The translations under genes and the position numbers were made by a program. Below the pieces are notes generated by a model, which saw only the letters and a list, made by a program, of their open reading frames with translations, was not told the DNA's origin and did no database searches. From NCBI GenBank assembly GCA_016744435.1, contig JADGEJ010000031.1, positions 1 through 40,745 of the forward strand: a stretch of DNA of 40,745 nucleotides. The letters run 5' to 3'. This document shows positions 25,396 through 33,248 of this stretch, piece by piece; position 1 is the stretch's first letter; every line of letters starts with the position of its first letter. Origin of the DNA: Lentibacter sp. (GTDB lineage Bacteria > Pseudomonadota > Alphaproteobacteria > Rhodobacterales > Rhodobacteraceae).

Positions 25396-26070
25396 TTATT
25401 TATGTGTATGTCCCGGCATGTCAGCGCCACCTTTGGGCGCTCGCACGGCCTCTGTCACTTTGTCTAACAGCCCGCCAAGCAGCTTGTTGCCGCGCAGGCC
25501 GGCTTTGACCTTCTCAAACTGCATCACGTTCTCGATGCGCCGATCAAGAAACTCCCGGGTCGCGGCGTGGCCCTCGCTCGTATCACCCAACCAGTAAAGC
25601 ACCGTGGAGGAGTAGACCCCCGACAACGTAGCGCGCTTGGTGTACCAGTTGAGGTCTTCTGAGGTGTCACCCAACTCGCGCCAGATCGCGTCGCAAGTGT
25701 TCCATATCAGGCGGGCACCGTCGGGCGCATAAGCAGGCAGCGCAAACAACGTCATACCGCGGCGCACAAGCTCCTTGTCTTCAACAGCCTCAAGCCGGTA
25801 GCGTACTGCCGCCATGATGCGCTCGCGAAACTTTAGCTCGCTCAAGTCAGCCTGACGCAAACGCTCAAGCATGCGCGCATCGCCGCGCTCGTGGTAGGCA
25901 ACAGCCAAGTCAACAGCACCACGCGGGCACAGCCCATGCACCAGTGCCGGATCAACGCCAGAATCAGCCACAACTTCAGCCAGCGCGGCCTCAAAGCTGG
26001 CCTCGCTCCAGCCGTCAAACGGCACATGCAGCAGCGCCGCATCCAAGAGCTTGTCTTTCAAATCAGCCAT
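25396..26070 (-). CDS. COQ9 family ubiquinone biosynthesis protein
   Basis: The 224-residue protein matches the COQ9 family, lipid-binding proteins of TetR-like fold that present quinone precursors to COQ7-type hydroxylases. Recognisable parts are the N-terminal helix pair (LLDAALLHVPFDGWSEASFE), SGVDPALVHGLCPRGAVDLA, and the C-terminal TKRATLSGVYSSTVLYWLGD followed by FLDRRIENVMQFEK. Length and start are usual. It is the first gene of a two-gene operon and is divergent from rpsU across 104 bp. Confidence 0.93.
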   Translation of the reverse strand: MADLKDKLLDAALLHVPFDGWSEASFEAALAEVVADSGVDPALVHGLCPRGAVDLAVAYHERGDARMLERLRQADLSELKFRERIMAAVRYRLEAVEDKELVRRGMTLFALPAYAPDGARLIWNTCDAIWRELGDTSEDLNWYTKRATLSGVYSSTVLYWLGDTSEGHAATREFLDRRIENVMQFEKVKAGLRGNKLLGGLLDKVTEAVRAPKGGADMPGHTHK

Positions 26071-26092
26071 ATGAGCCTCCTGCTGCCCATAC

Positions 26093-26121
26093 TAGACAAA
26101 ATCAAAGGGGTTTGCTATATG
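26093..26121 (+). promoter_or_regulatory. Probable promoter of rpsU
   Basis: TAGACA (26093-26098) and TATATG (26116-26121) are separated by exactly 17 bp and stand 54 nt upstream of the rpsU start. They differ from the housekeeping consensus by one and two bases. Confidence 0.65.
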
Positions 26122-26156
26122 CCAGCTTCCTGCAAATCCTTGCAACTTCAAACTAG

Positions 26157-26174
26157 AAAGGTGGTGAAAACCAC
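26157..26174 (+). promoter_or_regulatory. Tetraloop hairpin between ribosome binding site and start of rpsU
   Basis: GTGGT (26161-26165), GAAA (26166-26169) and ACCAC (26170-26174) form a perfect 5-bp stem with a GNRA tetraloop ending directly at the ATG. The AAAGG ribosome binding site (26157-26161) runs into the 5' arm. Such a stem could set the spacing or act as a translational operator for S21; this is inference from structure. Confidence 0.55.
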
Positions 26175-26381
26175 ATGCAGGTTAGTGTTCGTGATAACAA
26201 CGTCGATCAGGCGCTTCGTGCCCTGAAGAAAAAGCTCCAGCGTGAAGGCGTTTTTCGTGAGATGAAGCTTCGTCAAGCATTCGAAAAACCGTCAGAGAAA
26301 AAAGCACGCGAGAAAGCTGAAGCTATCCGCCGTCAGCGCAAGTTGGCGCGCAAGAAGCTCCAGCGTGAGAACGGGATGTAA
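26175..26381 (+). CDS. rpsU: 30S ribosomal protein S21
   Basis: The 68-residue, strongly basic protein is S21: [20 protein letters not shown] at the start, then [20 protein letters not shown] and a lysine/arginine-rich tail. S21 joins the small subunit late and helps start translation. The gene is monocistronic with its own promoter and a strong terminator. The leader hairpin next to the start codon is unusual. Confidence 0.98.
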   Translation: MQVSVRDNNVDQALRALKKKLQREGVFREMKLRQAFEKPSEKKAREKAEAIRRQRKLARKKLQRENGM

Positions 26382-26412
26382 ATCAACCCTTCTTTGCTTT
26401 TAACACAATGTG

Positions 26413-26446
26413 AACCCCCGCTGCTTTGCTTCGGGGGTTTATTTTT
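26413..26446 (+). terminator. Rho-independent terminator of rpsU
   Basis: AACCCCCG (26413-26420) pairs with CGGGGGTT (26432-26439) around an 11-nt loop, followed by TTATTTTT. Confidence 0.92.
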
Positions 26447-26572
26447 GCCCGCTCCCCAGCAAACGCGCACATCACATCTGCGTATTTGCCACATATTTGC
26501 CACGTATTTTCCCCTGTCATTCGCAAAATTTTACACTACGTTCACTGAACCCACAGGAACAGGACGCAGAAC

Positions 26573-27442
26573 ATGAGCGACACATACACTCCCCCCAAGG
26601 TCTGGACATGGAACACGGAGAGCGGTGGCAGGTTTGCCTCGATCAACCGCCCCATCTCAGGCGCGACGCACGATAAAGAGCTGCCCGTCGGCAAGCACCC
26701 TTTGCAGCTTTACTCCCTTGCCACCCCCAATGGCGTTAAGATAACCGTGCTGCTCGAAGAGCTTCTGGCGGCTGGCCACGAAGGCGCTGAGTATGACGCT
26801 TGGCTGATCGACATCAGCGAGGGCGATCAGTTCGGGTCAGGCTTCGTTGAGATCAATCCCAACTCCAAAATCCCCGCGCTGATGGACCACTCCGAAACGC
26901 CGCCTCGCCGGATGTTTGAAAGCGGCAGCATGATGCTGCAACTGGCCGAAAAGTTCGGCGCCTTCATCCCGACTGACGCAACGGCCCGTGGCGAATGCCT
27001 CAACTGGTTGTTCTGGCAAATGGGCTCAGCGCCCTACCTTGGCGGCGGCTTCGGCCACTTCTACGCCTATGCGCCGGAGAAATACGAATACCCGATCAAC
27101 CGCTTTACCATGGAAGTGAAGCGCGAGCTCGACGTGCTCGACAAGCGCTTGGCCGACAACACCTACTTGTCAGGCGAAGACTACACCATCGCCGACATGG
27201 CCAACTGGGCTTGGTATGGCCAACTCGCGCTTGGCCGCCTCTATGAGGCCGCCGAATTCCTTGATGTGGCGAGTTACAAAAACGTGGTTCGCTGGGCCGA
27301 GGCCATCGACGCGCGCCCTGCTGTCAGCCGTGGCCGCATCGTCAACCGCCCCTTTGGCGAGCTCTCAACCCAACTGCACGAGCGCCATGATGCGGGCGAC
27401 TTTGACACCAAAACCCAAGACAAGCTCGAAGCAAAAAGCTAA
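26573..27442 (+). CDS. yghU: YghU-like glutathione-dependent disulfide-bond oxidoreductase
   Basis: The 289-residue protein is a glutathione transferase fold enzyme of the Nu class (YghU type), active as a disulfide-bond reductase with glutathione. Evidence is the N-terminal extension with VWTWNTESGGRFASINRP, the thioredoxin-like domain (HPLQLYSLATPNGVKITVLL, NPNSKIPAL, ESGSMMLQLAEKFG), and the all-helical C-terminal domain with YTIADMANWAWYG. The length matches the family. Its stop overlaps the stop of the convergent flavodoxin gene by 3 nt, so both transcripts run into each other. Confidence 0.94.
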   Translation: MSDTYTPPKVWTWNTESGGRFASINRPISGATHDKELPVGKHPLQLYSLATPNGVKITVLLEELLAAGHEGAEYDAWLIDISEGDQFGSGFVEINPNSKIPALMDHSETPPRRMFESGSMMLQLAEKFGAFIPTDATARGECLNWLFWQMGSAPYLGGGFGHFYAYAPEKYEYPINRFTMEVKRELDVLDKRLADNTYLSGEDYTIADMANWAWYGQLALGRLYEAAEFLDVASYKNVVRWAEAIDARPAVSRGRIVNRPFGELSTQLHERHDAGDFDTKTQDKLEAKS

Positions 27443-28002
27443 GCGCCCTGCGTCCAACGCGCAGTCGCCTCATAAATACGCAAAGCAAAACGGCGAGCGG
27501 TGGTCACATCGCTCGCCCTTATCATTTGCGCCTTATCGCGCACCGAACATGCCCCCATCCCAAGGCAAAACCCGTCTTCGTTGATGCCAACCTGCTCGGG
27601 GCTCACAGGCGCGCCAATGTCATCAAGCCCAACCCAGATCATCCCGTGCTGCGCCGCAAAAACAGCCATCTGCATCAGCGAGTTCAGCTTGTCACCACTC
27701 GGGTAAGTCGCAACAGTCATCCCTGCCGCGATCTTGCCTTGCCAGCCGTCCGCGCTGCCCCAAATGTCACTGCTCGCATCCATAAACGCCTTATACGGCG
27801 CCGAAACACTGCCCATATACGTAGGTGCTGCAAACACATGCGCATCCGCCCGCTTCATCGCCGCCCAGTCAGCGTCCTTGAAGTTTTCCACATTGGCCAG
27901 ATGCACAGACGCGCCAAGCTCTCCCAACGCGTCTGAAAACACCTCAACCAGCCGCCGCGTATGCCCGCTCCCACTGTGATAACTCACCACAATCTCAACC
28001 AT
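27439..28002 (-). CDS. Flavodoxin family protein (NAD(P)H dehydrogenase-like)
   Basis: The 187-residue protein has a flavodoxin fold with the FMN phosphate loop near the start (SYHSGSGHTRRLVE) and the second FMN loop AAPTYMGSVSAPYKAF, as in WrbA-like and related reductases. The ATG at 28002 has GGAGG 5 nt upstream; a longer frame from 28038 would add 12 residues with no homology. A cysteine-containing tail (FCLGMGACSVRDKAQ) is not part of the flavin site. The electron partner is unknown. The gene lies downstream of the GMC oxidoreductase in convergent contact with yghU. Confidence 0.88.
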   Translation of the reverse strand: MVEIVVSYHSGSGHTRRLVEVFSDALGELGASVHLANVENFKDADWAAMKRADAHVFAAPTYMGSVSAPYKAFMDASSDIWGSADGWQGKIAAGMTVATYPSGDKLNSLMQMAVFAAQHGMIWVGLDDIGAPVSPEQVGINEDGFCLGMGACSVRDKAQMIRASDVTTARRFALRIYEATARWTQGA

Positions 28003-28058
28003 ACCTGCCTCCGGTTTTCTCTTCGTAAAAATACTCAATTACAGCCTGCCAAAAGGCA

Positions 28059-29642
28059 CTAAACTCCGCGGACCATCATATCCGCCACCTTCTCGGCAAT
28101 CATGATCGTCGGCGAGTTTGTATTGCCGCTGATAATCTTCGGCATCACGCTCGCGTCCACAACCCGCAGGTTGCCGACAGCCTTCATACGACATTGCTCA
28201 TCCAAGGGCGCGTCCGGCTCTTGGCCCATCCGCACGGTGCTCGTCGGGTGAAAGATCGTCGTGCCAATGTCGCCCGCCGCCTGCACCAGCTCACCGTCAC
28301 TGCTCAGCCCCGCACCGGGCAGCATCTCTTCCGGCTCATACTTTGCCAGTTCCTTGGTCGACATCAGCTCGCGCACCTGCCTGATCGCGGCAATAGCAAC
28401 CGCGCGGTCGCCCTCGGTGCTCAGGTAGTTCGGCGCAATCTTCGGCGCATCTTTCGGGTCGGCACTGACAATGCTCACGTGGCCAACACTCTCAGGCCGC
28501 AAGTTGCAAACGCTGGTCGTCATCGCATCAAACGGGTGCAAATCTTCGCCAAATGCCCCAAGCGACAGCGGCTGCACATGATACTCCAAGTCAGGCGTCG
28601 CCAAGTCTGGCCGGCTCTTGGCAAACGCCCCAAGCTGGCTCGGCGCCATGCTCATCGGCCCGCTGCGTTTAAGCACATACTCCAGCCCGATCTTGGCCTT
28701 GCCCCAGACCGAGCCTGCCAAAGTGTTCAGCGTCGTCGCGTTCTTCAGCTTGAAAATTGTCCTGAGCTGCAAGTGGTCCTGCAAGTTCGCGCCCACACCC
28801 TGCAAGTCCTGCTCAACAGCGATGCCATGCTCGGCCAGCAAGCCCGCAGGTCCAAGGCCGGAAAGTTGCAATATCTGCGGGCTGCCGACTGCCCCCGCGC
28901 TCAGCACAACTTCACCGCCGCAGCGCACAGTCGTCACTTCACTGCCACGCTCATATTCAACCCCGACAGCGCGCCCGTCTTCCAGCACCAGCCGCCGCAC
29001 ATGCGCGCCCGTCACTGTTTCAATCATGCCCTTAGGCGCACCGCGCAAAAACGCTTTCGCCGTGTTCACACGCCAACCGCCGCGCTGGTTCACCCTGAAG
29101 TAGCCAACGCCTTCATTGGTGCCGCGGTTAAAGTCGTCAACCGCAGGCAAGCCCCAAGCCACAGCCCCGTCGCGCCAGTCGTCGAGCAAGTCCCAGTGCA
29201 GCCGTTGCTGCTCAACGCGCCAAGGCCCGCCCTCACCGTGCATGTCGTCAGCGCCTTCCTGATAGTCTTCCGACTTCTTGAAATACGGCAGCACATCGTC
29301 CCAGCCCCATCCGGTAAGGCCCATCTGCCGCCAACCGTCATAGTCGGCGGCCTGCCCGCGCAAGTAGAGCATCCCGTTGATCGAGCTACACCCGCCAAGC
29401 ACCTTGCCGCGCGGGTAAAGCAGCGAACGGCCGTTCAGCCCCGCTTCCGGCTCGGTGCTAAAACACCAGTCAGTGCGCGGGTTGCCGATGCAGTAAAGAT
29501 AGCCCATCGGGATATGCACCCAGTGGTAGTTGTCGCGCCCGCCCGCTTCAAGCAGCAGCACTTTTCGGCCCGCATCTGCCAGCCGCCGCGCCATAACACA
29601 GCCCGCGCTGCCTGCGCCTATAACAATGTGATCCCACGCCAT
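28059..29642 (-). CDS. GMC family FAD oxidoreductase (choline dehydrogenase-like)
   Basis: The 527-residue protein is a glucose-methanol-choline oxidoreductase. It shows the FAD dinucleotide motif IGAGSAGCVMARRLAD at residues 8-23, the PRGKVLGGCSSINGMLYLRG signature near 78-97, and the C-terminal catalytic pair: H465 in FHPTSTVRMG and N507 in SGNTNSPT. It oxidises an alcohol to an aldehyde; the substrate is open, since betA-specific neighbours (betB, betI) are absent. AAAGGGAGCAG precedes the start. It lies on the same strand as the flavodoxin gene. Confidence 0.94.
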   Translation of the reverse strand: MAWDHIVIGAGSAGCVMARRLADAGRKVLLLEAGGRDNYHWVHIPMGYLYCIGNPRTDWCFSTEPEAGLNGRSLLYPRGKVLGGCSSINGMLYLRGQAADYDGWRQMGLTGWGWDDVLPYFKKSEDYQEGADDMHGEGGPWRVEQQRLHWDLLDDWRDGAVAWGLPAVDDFNRGTNEGVGYFRVNQRGGWRVNTAKAFLRGAPKGMIETVTGAHVRRLVLEDGRAVGVEYERGSEVTTVRCGGEVVLSAGAVGSPQILQLSGLGPAGLLAEHGIAVEQDLQGVGANLQDHLQLRTIFKLKNATTLNTLAGSVWGKAKIGLEYVLKRSGPMSMAPSQLGAFAKSRPDLATPDLEYHVQPLSLGAFGEDLHPFDAMTTSVCNLRPESVGHVSIVSADPKDAPKIAPNYLSTEGDRAVAIAAIRQVRELMSTKELAKYEPEEMLPGAGLSSDGELVQAAGDIGTTIFHPTSTVRMGQEPDAPLDEQCRMKAVGNLRVVDASVMPKIISGNTNSPTIMIAEKVADMMVRGV

Positions 29643-29696
29643 GTACCTGCTCCCTTTTGGTGCAGCGTAAGCAGCCCGGACAGTAAGCGCAATTAG

Positions 29697-30680
29697 CTAA
29701 AACTCGGCACCGACAGTTTGCCTCACAGGGTGGCACCCCCCCATCAGCGCCAGCGCTTCTGTGTAACTCAAAACAGGGCGCACTGCGCGATAGCCTTTCG
29801 CGTCAAGCTCTGGTGGCAGCGTCATATACTTCAACGCCTCAACACCCGGCAGCAAGCTTTCGCAGCTGGCCCCCTCGGCAAAGACAAGCTCGTGGCTTTT
29901 GAGCAGGAAATGCACATAACTCACACTCGCACAGGGCGCATAGCAAATGTCGTGGCCATTAACCAAAGCCTTAGCCGGAACCAACACCTCGTGTGATCCG
30001 AACATCAGCTCGGCCTGCGGGGAGGCAATGAGCACACGGTGTTGCGGCGAAAGCTTGAGCGGCGCGTAGTTGCCTATCGAGCCTGGCGTGAACAGCACAG
30101 GGGCGTTGGGCCCGCGCCCGTGCACGCGCCTTTGGCCAGCCCAGAGCACTGGCGTCGCCTCGCCGTCATGAGTTAAAACATGGTCGCCTCGCCACAGCTC
30201 ACATGCCGCAATGTCGCCCATCGCAGTCGCAATTCGCGTACCGCCCTCAAAGCAAACAAAGTTGTGCGAATGCGCCGCGTTATTGTCTACCGTCCAGAAG
30301 CCTGGGGTCACCCCCGCGCTGTTGTTGTCATCATACCATTGCTGAAGATCAAACCCCGGCGTCCAGATGATATGTGCCAGCTCGCCGTTGTCGTCCACCC
30401 CTTCGAACACGATAACACCGTCCGTGCCGCCAAGTGAATCAGACCGGACCACAACTGCGTTCGTGATAGAGCTCGGGCCACTGGCATCGTTCCAACTCAG
30501 GCTATAGCTGTCGCCGAGCTCAAACAAACGCGCGTCAGGATCGCTCGCATCACTCGCAACTTCCAAATCCGTAAACCCACTCGGGGGGTCATCAAACCGC
30601 GAGCTGGTCGAACCCGAAGTGGCATTACTCCCGGTCGCCGCACCAAACTCGTCATCAATGGCTTCAAAAACTAACGTCAC
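29697..30680 (-). CDS. Hint-domain protein with short N-terminal region
   Basis: The 327-residue protein starts at a GTG with GGAG 7 nt before it. Residues 1-142 are acidic and serine-rich with no family I can name. From C143 (CFEGGTRIATAMG) the rest is a bacterial Hint domain with THDGEATPVLW, LSPQHRVLI and HELVFAEGASCESLLPGV, aligned throughout with the C-terminus of the 2194-residue RTX protein. It has no signal peptide and no RTX repeats. It is probably an exported self-processing protein of the same type; export route unknown. Confidence 0.88.
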   Translation of the reverse strand: MTLVFEAIDDEFGAATGSNATSGSTSSRFDDPPSGFTDLEVASDASDPDARLFELGDSYSLSWNDASGPSSITNAVVVRSDSLGGTDGVIVFEGVDDNGELAHIIWTPGFDLQQWYDDNNSAGVTPGFWTVDNNAAHSHNFVCFEGGTRIATAMGDIAACELWRGDHVLTHDGEATPVLWAGQRRVHGRGPNAPVLFTPGSIGNYAPLKLSPQHRVLIASPQAELMFGSHEVLVPAKALVNGHDICYAPCASVSYVHFLLKSHELVFAEGASCESLLPGVEALKYMTLPPELDAKGYRAVRPVLSYTEALALMGGCHPVRQTVGAEF

Positions 30681-30771
30681 TTGCCCACTCCAAACTCCGA
30701 ACCGAAGCTAGGGGAGAGGCGATAAGCAAGTATGAAGTCTTATGGAGTTTGTGCTTGGAAATTGTCTAAAA

Positions 30772-31230
30772 TTAAACAGGCAGCGCCGTTGTCTTGAACA
30801 CCGTGCGCAGCGCGAAATTTGATTGCATTTGCGCCACCCCGGGTAACCGGGCCAGATACTGGCGGTGAATGCGGGCGAAATCTTCGGTGTTCTCCGCAAC
30901 AACTTTGAGCAGGTAGTCAGCCGTGCCAGCCATCAGATGACACTCCAAAACATCGGGGATGCGCGCAACCGCTTTCTCAAAGGCATCAAGCACTTCATCG
31001 GCCTGCCCTGAGAGGGTGATCTCAACAAACACTGTCGTCGGCACGCTCATTTTGCGGGCATCAAGCAGCGCCACGTAGTCGCGGATAAAGCCGTCTTTCT
31101 CAAGCCGCTGCACCCGCCTGTGGCAGGCACTTGGGCTCAGGTTCACGGCTTCGCTGAGATCAGCGTTTGAAATGCGGCCCTTGCGCTGAAGGGCGCGTAG
31201 TATTCTTCGATCTGTCTCATCAACCGGCAT
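30772..31230 (-). CDS. Lrp/AsnC family transcriptional regulator, probably of ald
   Basis: The 152-residue protein has the N-terminal winged helix-turn-helix (DETDRRILRALQRKGRISNA, LSPSACHRRVQRLEKDGFI) and the C-terminal RAM ligand-binding domain (VLECHLMAGTADYLLKVVAE). It is divergent from alanine dehydrogenase with 143 bp between them, the usual arrangement of an Lrp-type activator (AldR) and ald. It likely senses alanine or a related amino acid. Two Lrp-like boxes lie in the shared promoter region. Confidence 0.93.
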   Translation of the reverse strand: MPVDETDRRILRALQRKGRISNADLSEAVNLSPSACHRRVQRLEKDGFIRDYVALLDARKMSVPTTVFVEITLSGQADEVLDAFEKAVARIPDVLECHLMAGTADYLLKVVAENTEDFARIHRQYLARLPGVAQMQSNFALRTVFKTTALPV

Positions 31231-31264
31231 TTGCGCAAGTTCCTGCTTTGAATGACCGTAATAT

Positions 31265-31301
31265 CAGCGAATTATTCGCCAAAGTCCAGAAAATTTGGGC
31301 A
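31265..31301. promoter_or_regulatory. Two Lrp-like boxes between the regulator gene and ald
   Basis: CAGCGAATTATTCGC (31265-31279) contains the palindrome GCGAA-TTA-TTCGC. CAGAAAATTTGGGCA (31287-31301) lies 22 bp further. Each fits 12 of 15 positions of the E. coli Lrp consensus YAGHAWATTWTDCTR. The 22-bp step is two helical turns, as expected for Lrp dimers binding one DNA face. Confidence 0.55.
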
Positions 31302-31373
31302 ACTTCCCTCACTCCTTGCGCACAAGCTGCGACATTCTGGCAAAATCAGTCTCAAGGCTAAGGGAGAGAAGCC

Positions 31374-32489
31374 ATGAAAATCGGATGTCCAGCAGAGATC
31401 AAACCACAGGAATTTCGCGTCGGCGTAACGCCCAACGCGGCGGGCGAAGCGGTGGCGCGCGGCCACAGTGTTGTCATCCAGAAAGGCGCGGGCCTTGGCG
31501 CGGGCTTTACGGATGCTGACTATACCGCCGCTGGCGCAACCATCATCGACACAGCAGAAGAGATCTTCGCGAGCGCCGATATGATCGTGAAGGTCAAAGA
31601 GCCTCAGGCTGGCGAGCGCAAGATGCTGCGCGAAGGCCAACTTCTGTTCACTTACCTGCACCTCGCGCCCGACCCTGAGCAAACGCATGACCTGCTCGCC
31701 TCAGGCTGCACCGCAATCGCCTACGAAACCGTGACAGACGACAGAGGCGGCTTACCCCTGCTCGCACCCATGTCAGAAGTGGCGGGCCGTCTCGCACCGC
31801 AAGTCGGCGCTTGGACATTGCAAAAAGCCAACGGCGGGCGCGGTGTGCTTATGGGCGGCGTTCCGGGCGTTAGCCCTGCGCGCGTCGTGGTTATCGGCGG
31901 CGGAGTCGTGGGCACCCACGCGGCCAAAATCGCGGCGGGCATGGGTGCCGACGTGACGGTGCTTGACCGCTCGCTGCCGCGCCTGCGCTACCTTGATGAT
32001 GTCTTTGGTGGCACGTTCAAGAACCAATACTCAACTGCAGGCGCAACTGCCGAACTGATCCGCGATGCTGACCTTGTCGTCGGCGCGGTGCTCATTCCCG
32101 GCGCGGCAGCTCCCAAGCTGATCTCACGCGCGCAACTGAGCACGATGAAGCCCGGCGCAGCACTGGTGGATGTCGCTATCGACCAAGGCGGTTGCTTTGA
32201 AACGTCAAAGGCCACAACCCACGCCGAGCCGATCTATAACGTCGATGGCATCATGCATTACTGCGTCGCCAACATGCCCGGCGCGGTGGCACGCACCTCG
32301 ACCATCGCGCTTGGCAACGCCACGCTGCCTTTCATGCTCGCGCTCGCTGACAAGGGCTGGAAGAAAGCCTGCGCTGACGACGCTCACTTGCTCGCAGGCC
32401 TCAACGTGCACGCGGGCCAGTTGACATACTACGCCGTCGGCGAGGCACTCGGCATCGACGTTCTCTCACCGCAACTGGCGATCAAATAA
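31374..32489 (+). CDS. ald: Alanine dehydrogenase
   Basis: The 371-residue enzyme reversibly converts L-alanine, NAD+ and water to pyruvate, NADH and ammonium. Key residues are in their known places: R15 (FRVGVTP), K75 (IVKVKEP) and H96 (TYLHLA). The NAD fold is VVVIGGGVVGTHAAKIAAGM, and DVAIDQGGCFETSKATTH and NMPGAVARTSTIAL close the active site. GGGAGAG lies 6 nt before the ATG. Control by the divergent Lrp-type regulator is likely. Confidence 0.97.
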   Translation: MKIGCPAEIKPQEFRVGVTPNAAGEAVARGHSVVIQKGAGLGAGFTDADYTAAGATIIDTAEEIFASADMIVKVKEPQAGERKMLREGQLLFTYLHLAPDPEQTHDLLASGCTAIAYETVTDDRGGLPLLAPMSEVAGRLAPQVGAWTLQKANGGRGVLMGGVPGVSPARVVVIGGGVVGTHAAKIAAGMGADVTVLDRSLPRLRYLDDVFGGTFKNQYSTAGATAELIRDADLVVGAVLIPGAAAPKLISRAQLSTMKPGAALVDVAIDQGGCFETSKATTHAEPIYNVDGIMHYCVANMPGAVARTSTIALGNATLPFMLALADKGWKKACADDAHLLAGLNVHAGQLTYYAVGEALGIDVLSPQLAIK

Positions 32490-32551
32490 ATGCGGCGGAA
32501 AGGCGGGAGTGTTACGTCAAACCTGTGAAGACTATTTTCAGGATCAACACC

Positions 32552-32993
32552 ATGCTTTCTCGCCTTTCCCCTTACTGGCTCTGGGTGCTGTTCGCCCTGC
32601 CAGCCTTCGCCCTCCTCAACGAGGCCTTCACTTCGGTTGATCCAAAGGCCTTCAGGCATGCGCTTCACCCGACGGGCGGGTTTGCCGCGCGGATGATGAT
32701 CATCTAGATGATCGCCACGCCACTTGGGATGATCTTCAAGGGCAAGGGGTTCCCGCTGTGGCCAAAGGAAAACCGCCGTTACTTTGGCGTCACGGCGTTT
32801 GGTTACGCGGCGCTGCACCTTGTGTTCTGTGTGCTGGCAAAAGGCAGCCTCGCCAAAATTCTAGGAGAGATCACCCATCTCGACATCTGGACAGGTTGGC
32901 TGGTGTTCCTGATCGCCCTGCCGCTCACCGCCACGTCGTTTGACGCCGCTGATCCTGCTGGAAGCTTACCGTGTTTGCTATTGGTATATCTGA
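32552..32993 (+). pseudogene. Decayed ferric-reductase-like membrane protein gene (MsrQ/YedZ-like)
   Basis: The frame from 32552 (MLSRLSPYWLWVLFALPAFA) resembles ferric-reductase-like transmembrane proteins: FRHALHPTGGFAARMMII, then TPLGMIF, NRRYFGVTAFGYAALHLVF and DIWTGWLVFLIALPLTATSF. It carries two lesions. An in-frame TAG at 32705-32707 breaks the second helix. After about 32945 the expected 60 or so residues are missing and the tail LILLEAYRVCYWYI resumes in another frame, ending at 32993. A second start after the TAG would give only a fragment. With two independent lesions this is a true pseudogene. Confidence 0.78.
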
Positions 32994-33043
32994 CTGAAGG
33001 AAAAGCCGGCCTACAATCATCAACTGCGCATCCCCCCTAATAC

Positions 33044-33070
33044 AAAAAAGCCCTGAGAAAAACTCAGGGC
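33044..33070 (-). terminator. Rho-independent terminator of tRNA-Met
   Basis: GCCCTGAG (33050-33057) pairs with CTCAGGGC (33063-33070) around AAAAA. On the minus strand six U follow the stem (33049-33044), 19 nt after the tRNA. U-rich flanks on both sides may let it act in both directions. Confidence 0.88.
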
Positions 33071-33088
33071 CTTTTCAATACTTGGTTG

Positions 33089-33165
33089 TGGTAGCGTGAG
33101 GTGGACTTGAACCACCGACCCCAGCATTATGAGTGCTGTGCTCTAACCAGCTGAGCTACCACGCC
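33089..33165 (-). tRNA. tRNA-Met (anticodon CAT), elongator type
   Basis: The 77-nt minus-strand sequence folds as a tRNA. The acceptor strands are GGCGTGG and TCACGCT, the D arm is GCTC-AGCTGGTTA-GAGC, and the anticodon arm is CAGCA-CTCATAA-TGCTG. The T arm is GGTGG-TTCAAGT-CCACC, and CCA is encoded. The anticodon CAT is at 33131-33129. The anticodon stem and GGGGTC variable region are close to elongator tRNA-Met; an initiator would have three G-C pairs at the anticodon stem. A lysidine-modified tRNA-Ile2 also has CAT and cannot be wholly excluded. Confidence 0.95.
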
Positions 33166-33248
33166 ATCCACAACCAGTGAGGGCGAATTAGCCAAGGCGC
33201 GCGGCGGAGTCAAATACAAAACTCACCACTTGGCGTGTTGCGCCCAAT

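Noticed and set aside
28194-29696. A 500-codon open frame on the plus strand.
   Set aside because: It is antisense to the GMC oxidoreductase, whose motifs are complete. The translation is arginine/histidine-rich and without domains.
32705-32707. The in-frame TAG might be recoded (readthrough or special amino acid).
   Set aside because: A second lesion with a frame change and missing segment lies downstream, so simple gene decay explains it.
33089-33165. tRNA-Ile2 with a lysidine-modified CAT anticodon.
   Set aside because: The anticodon stem CAGCA/TGCTG and GGGGTC variable region are closer to elongator tRNA-Met; kept only as a remote alternative.
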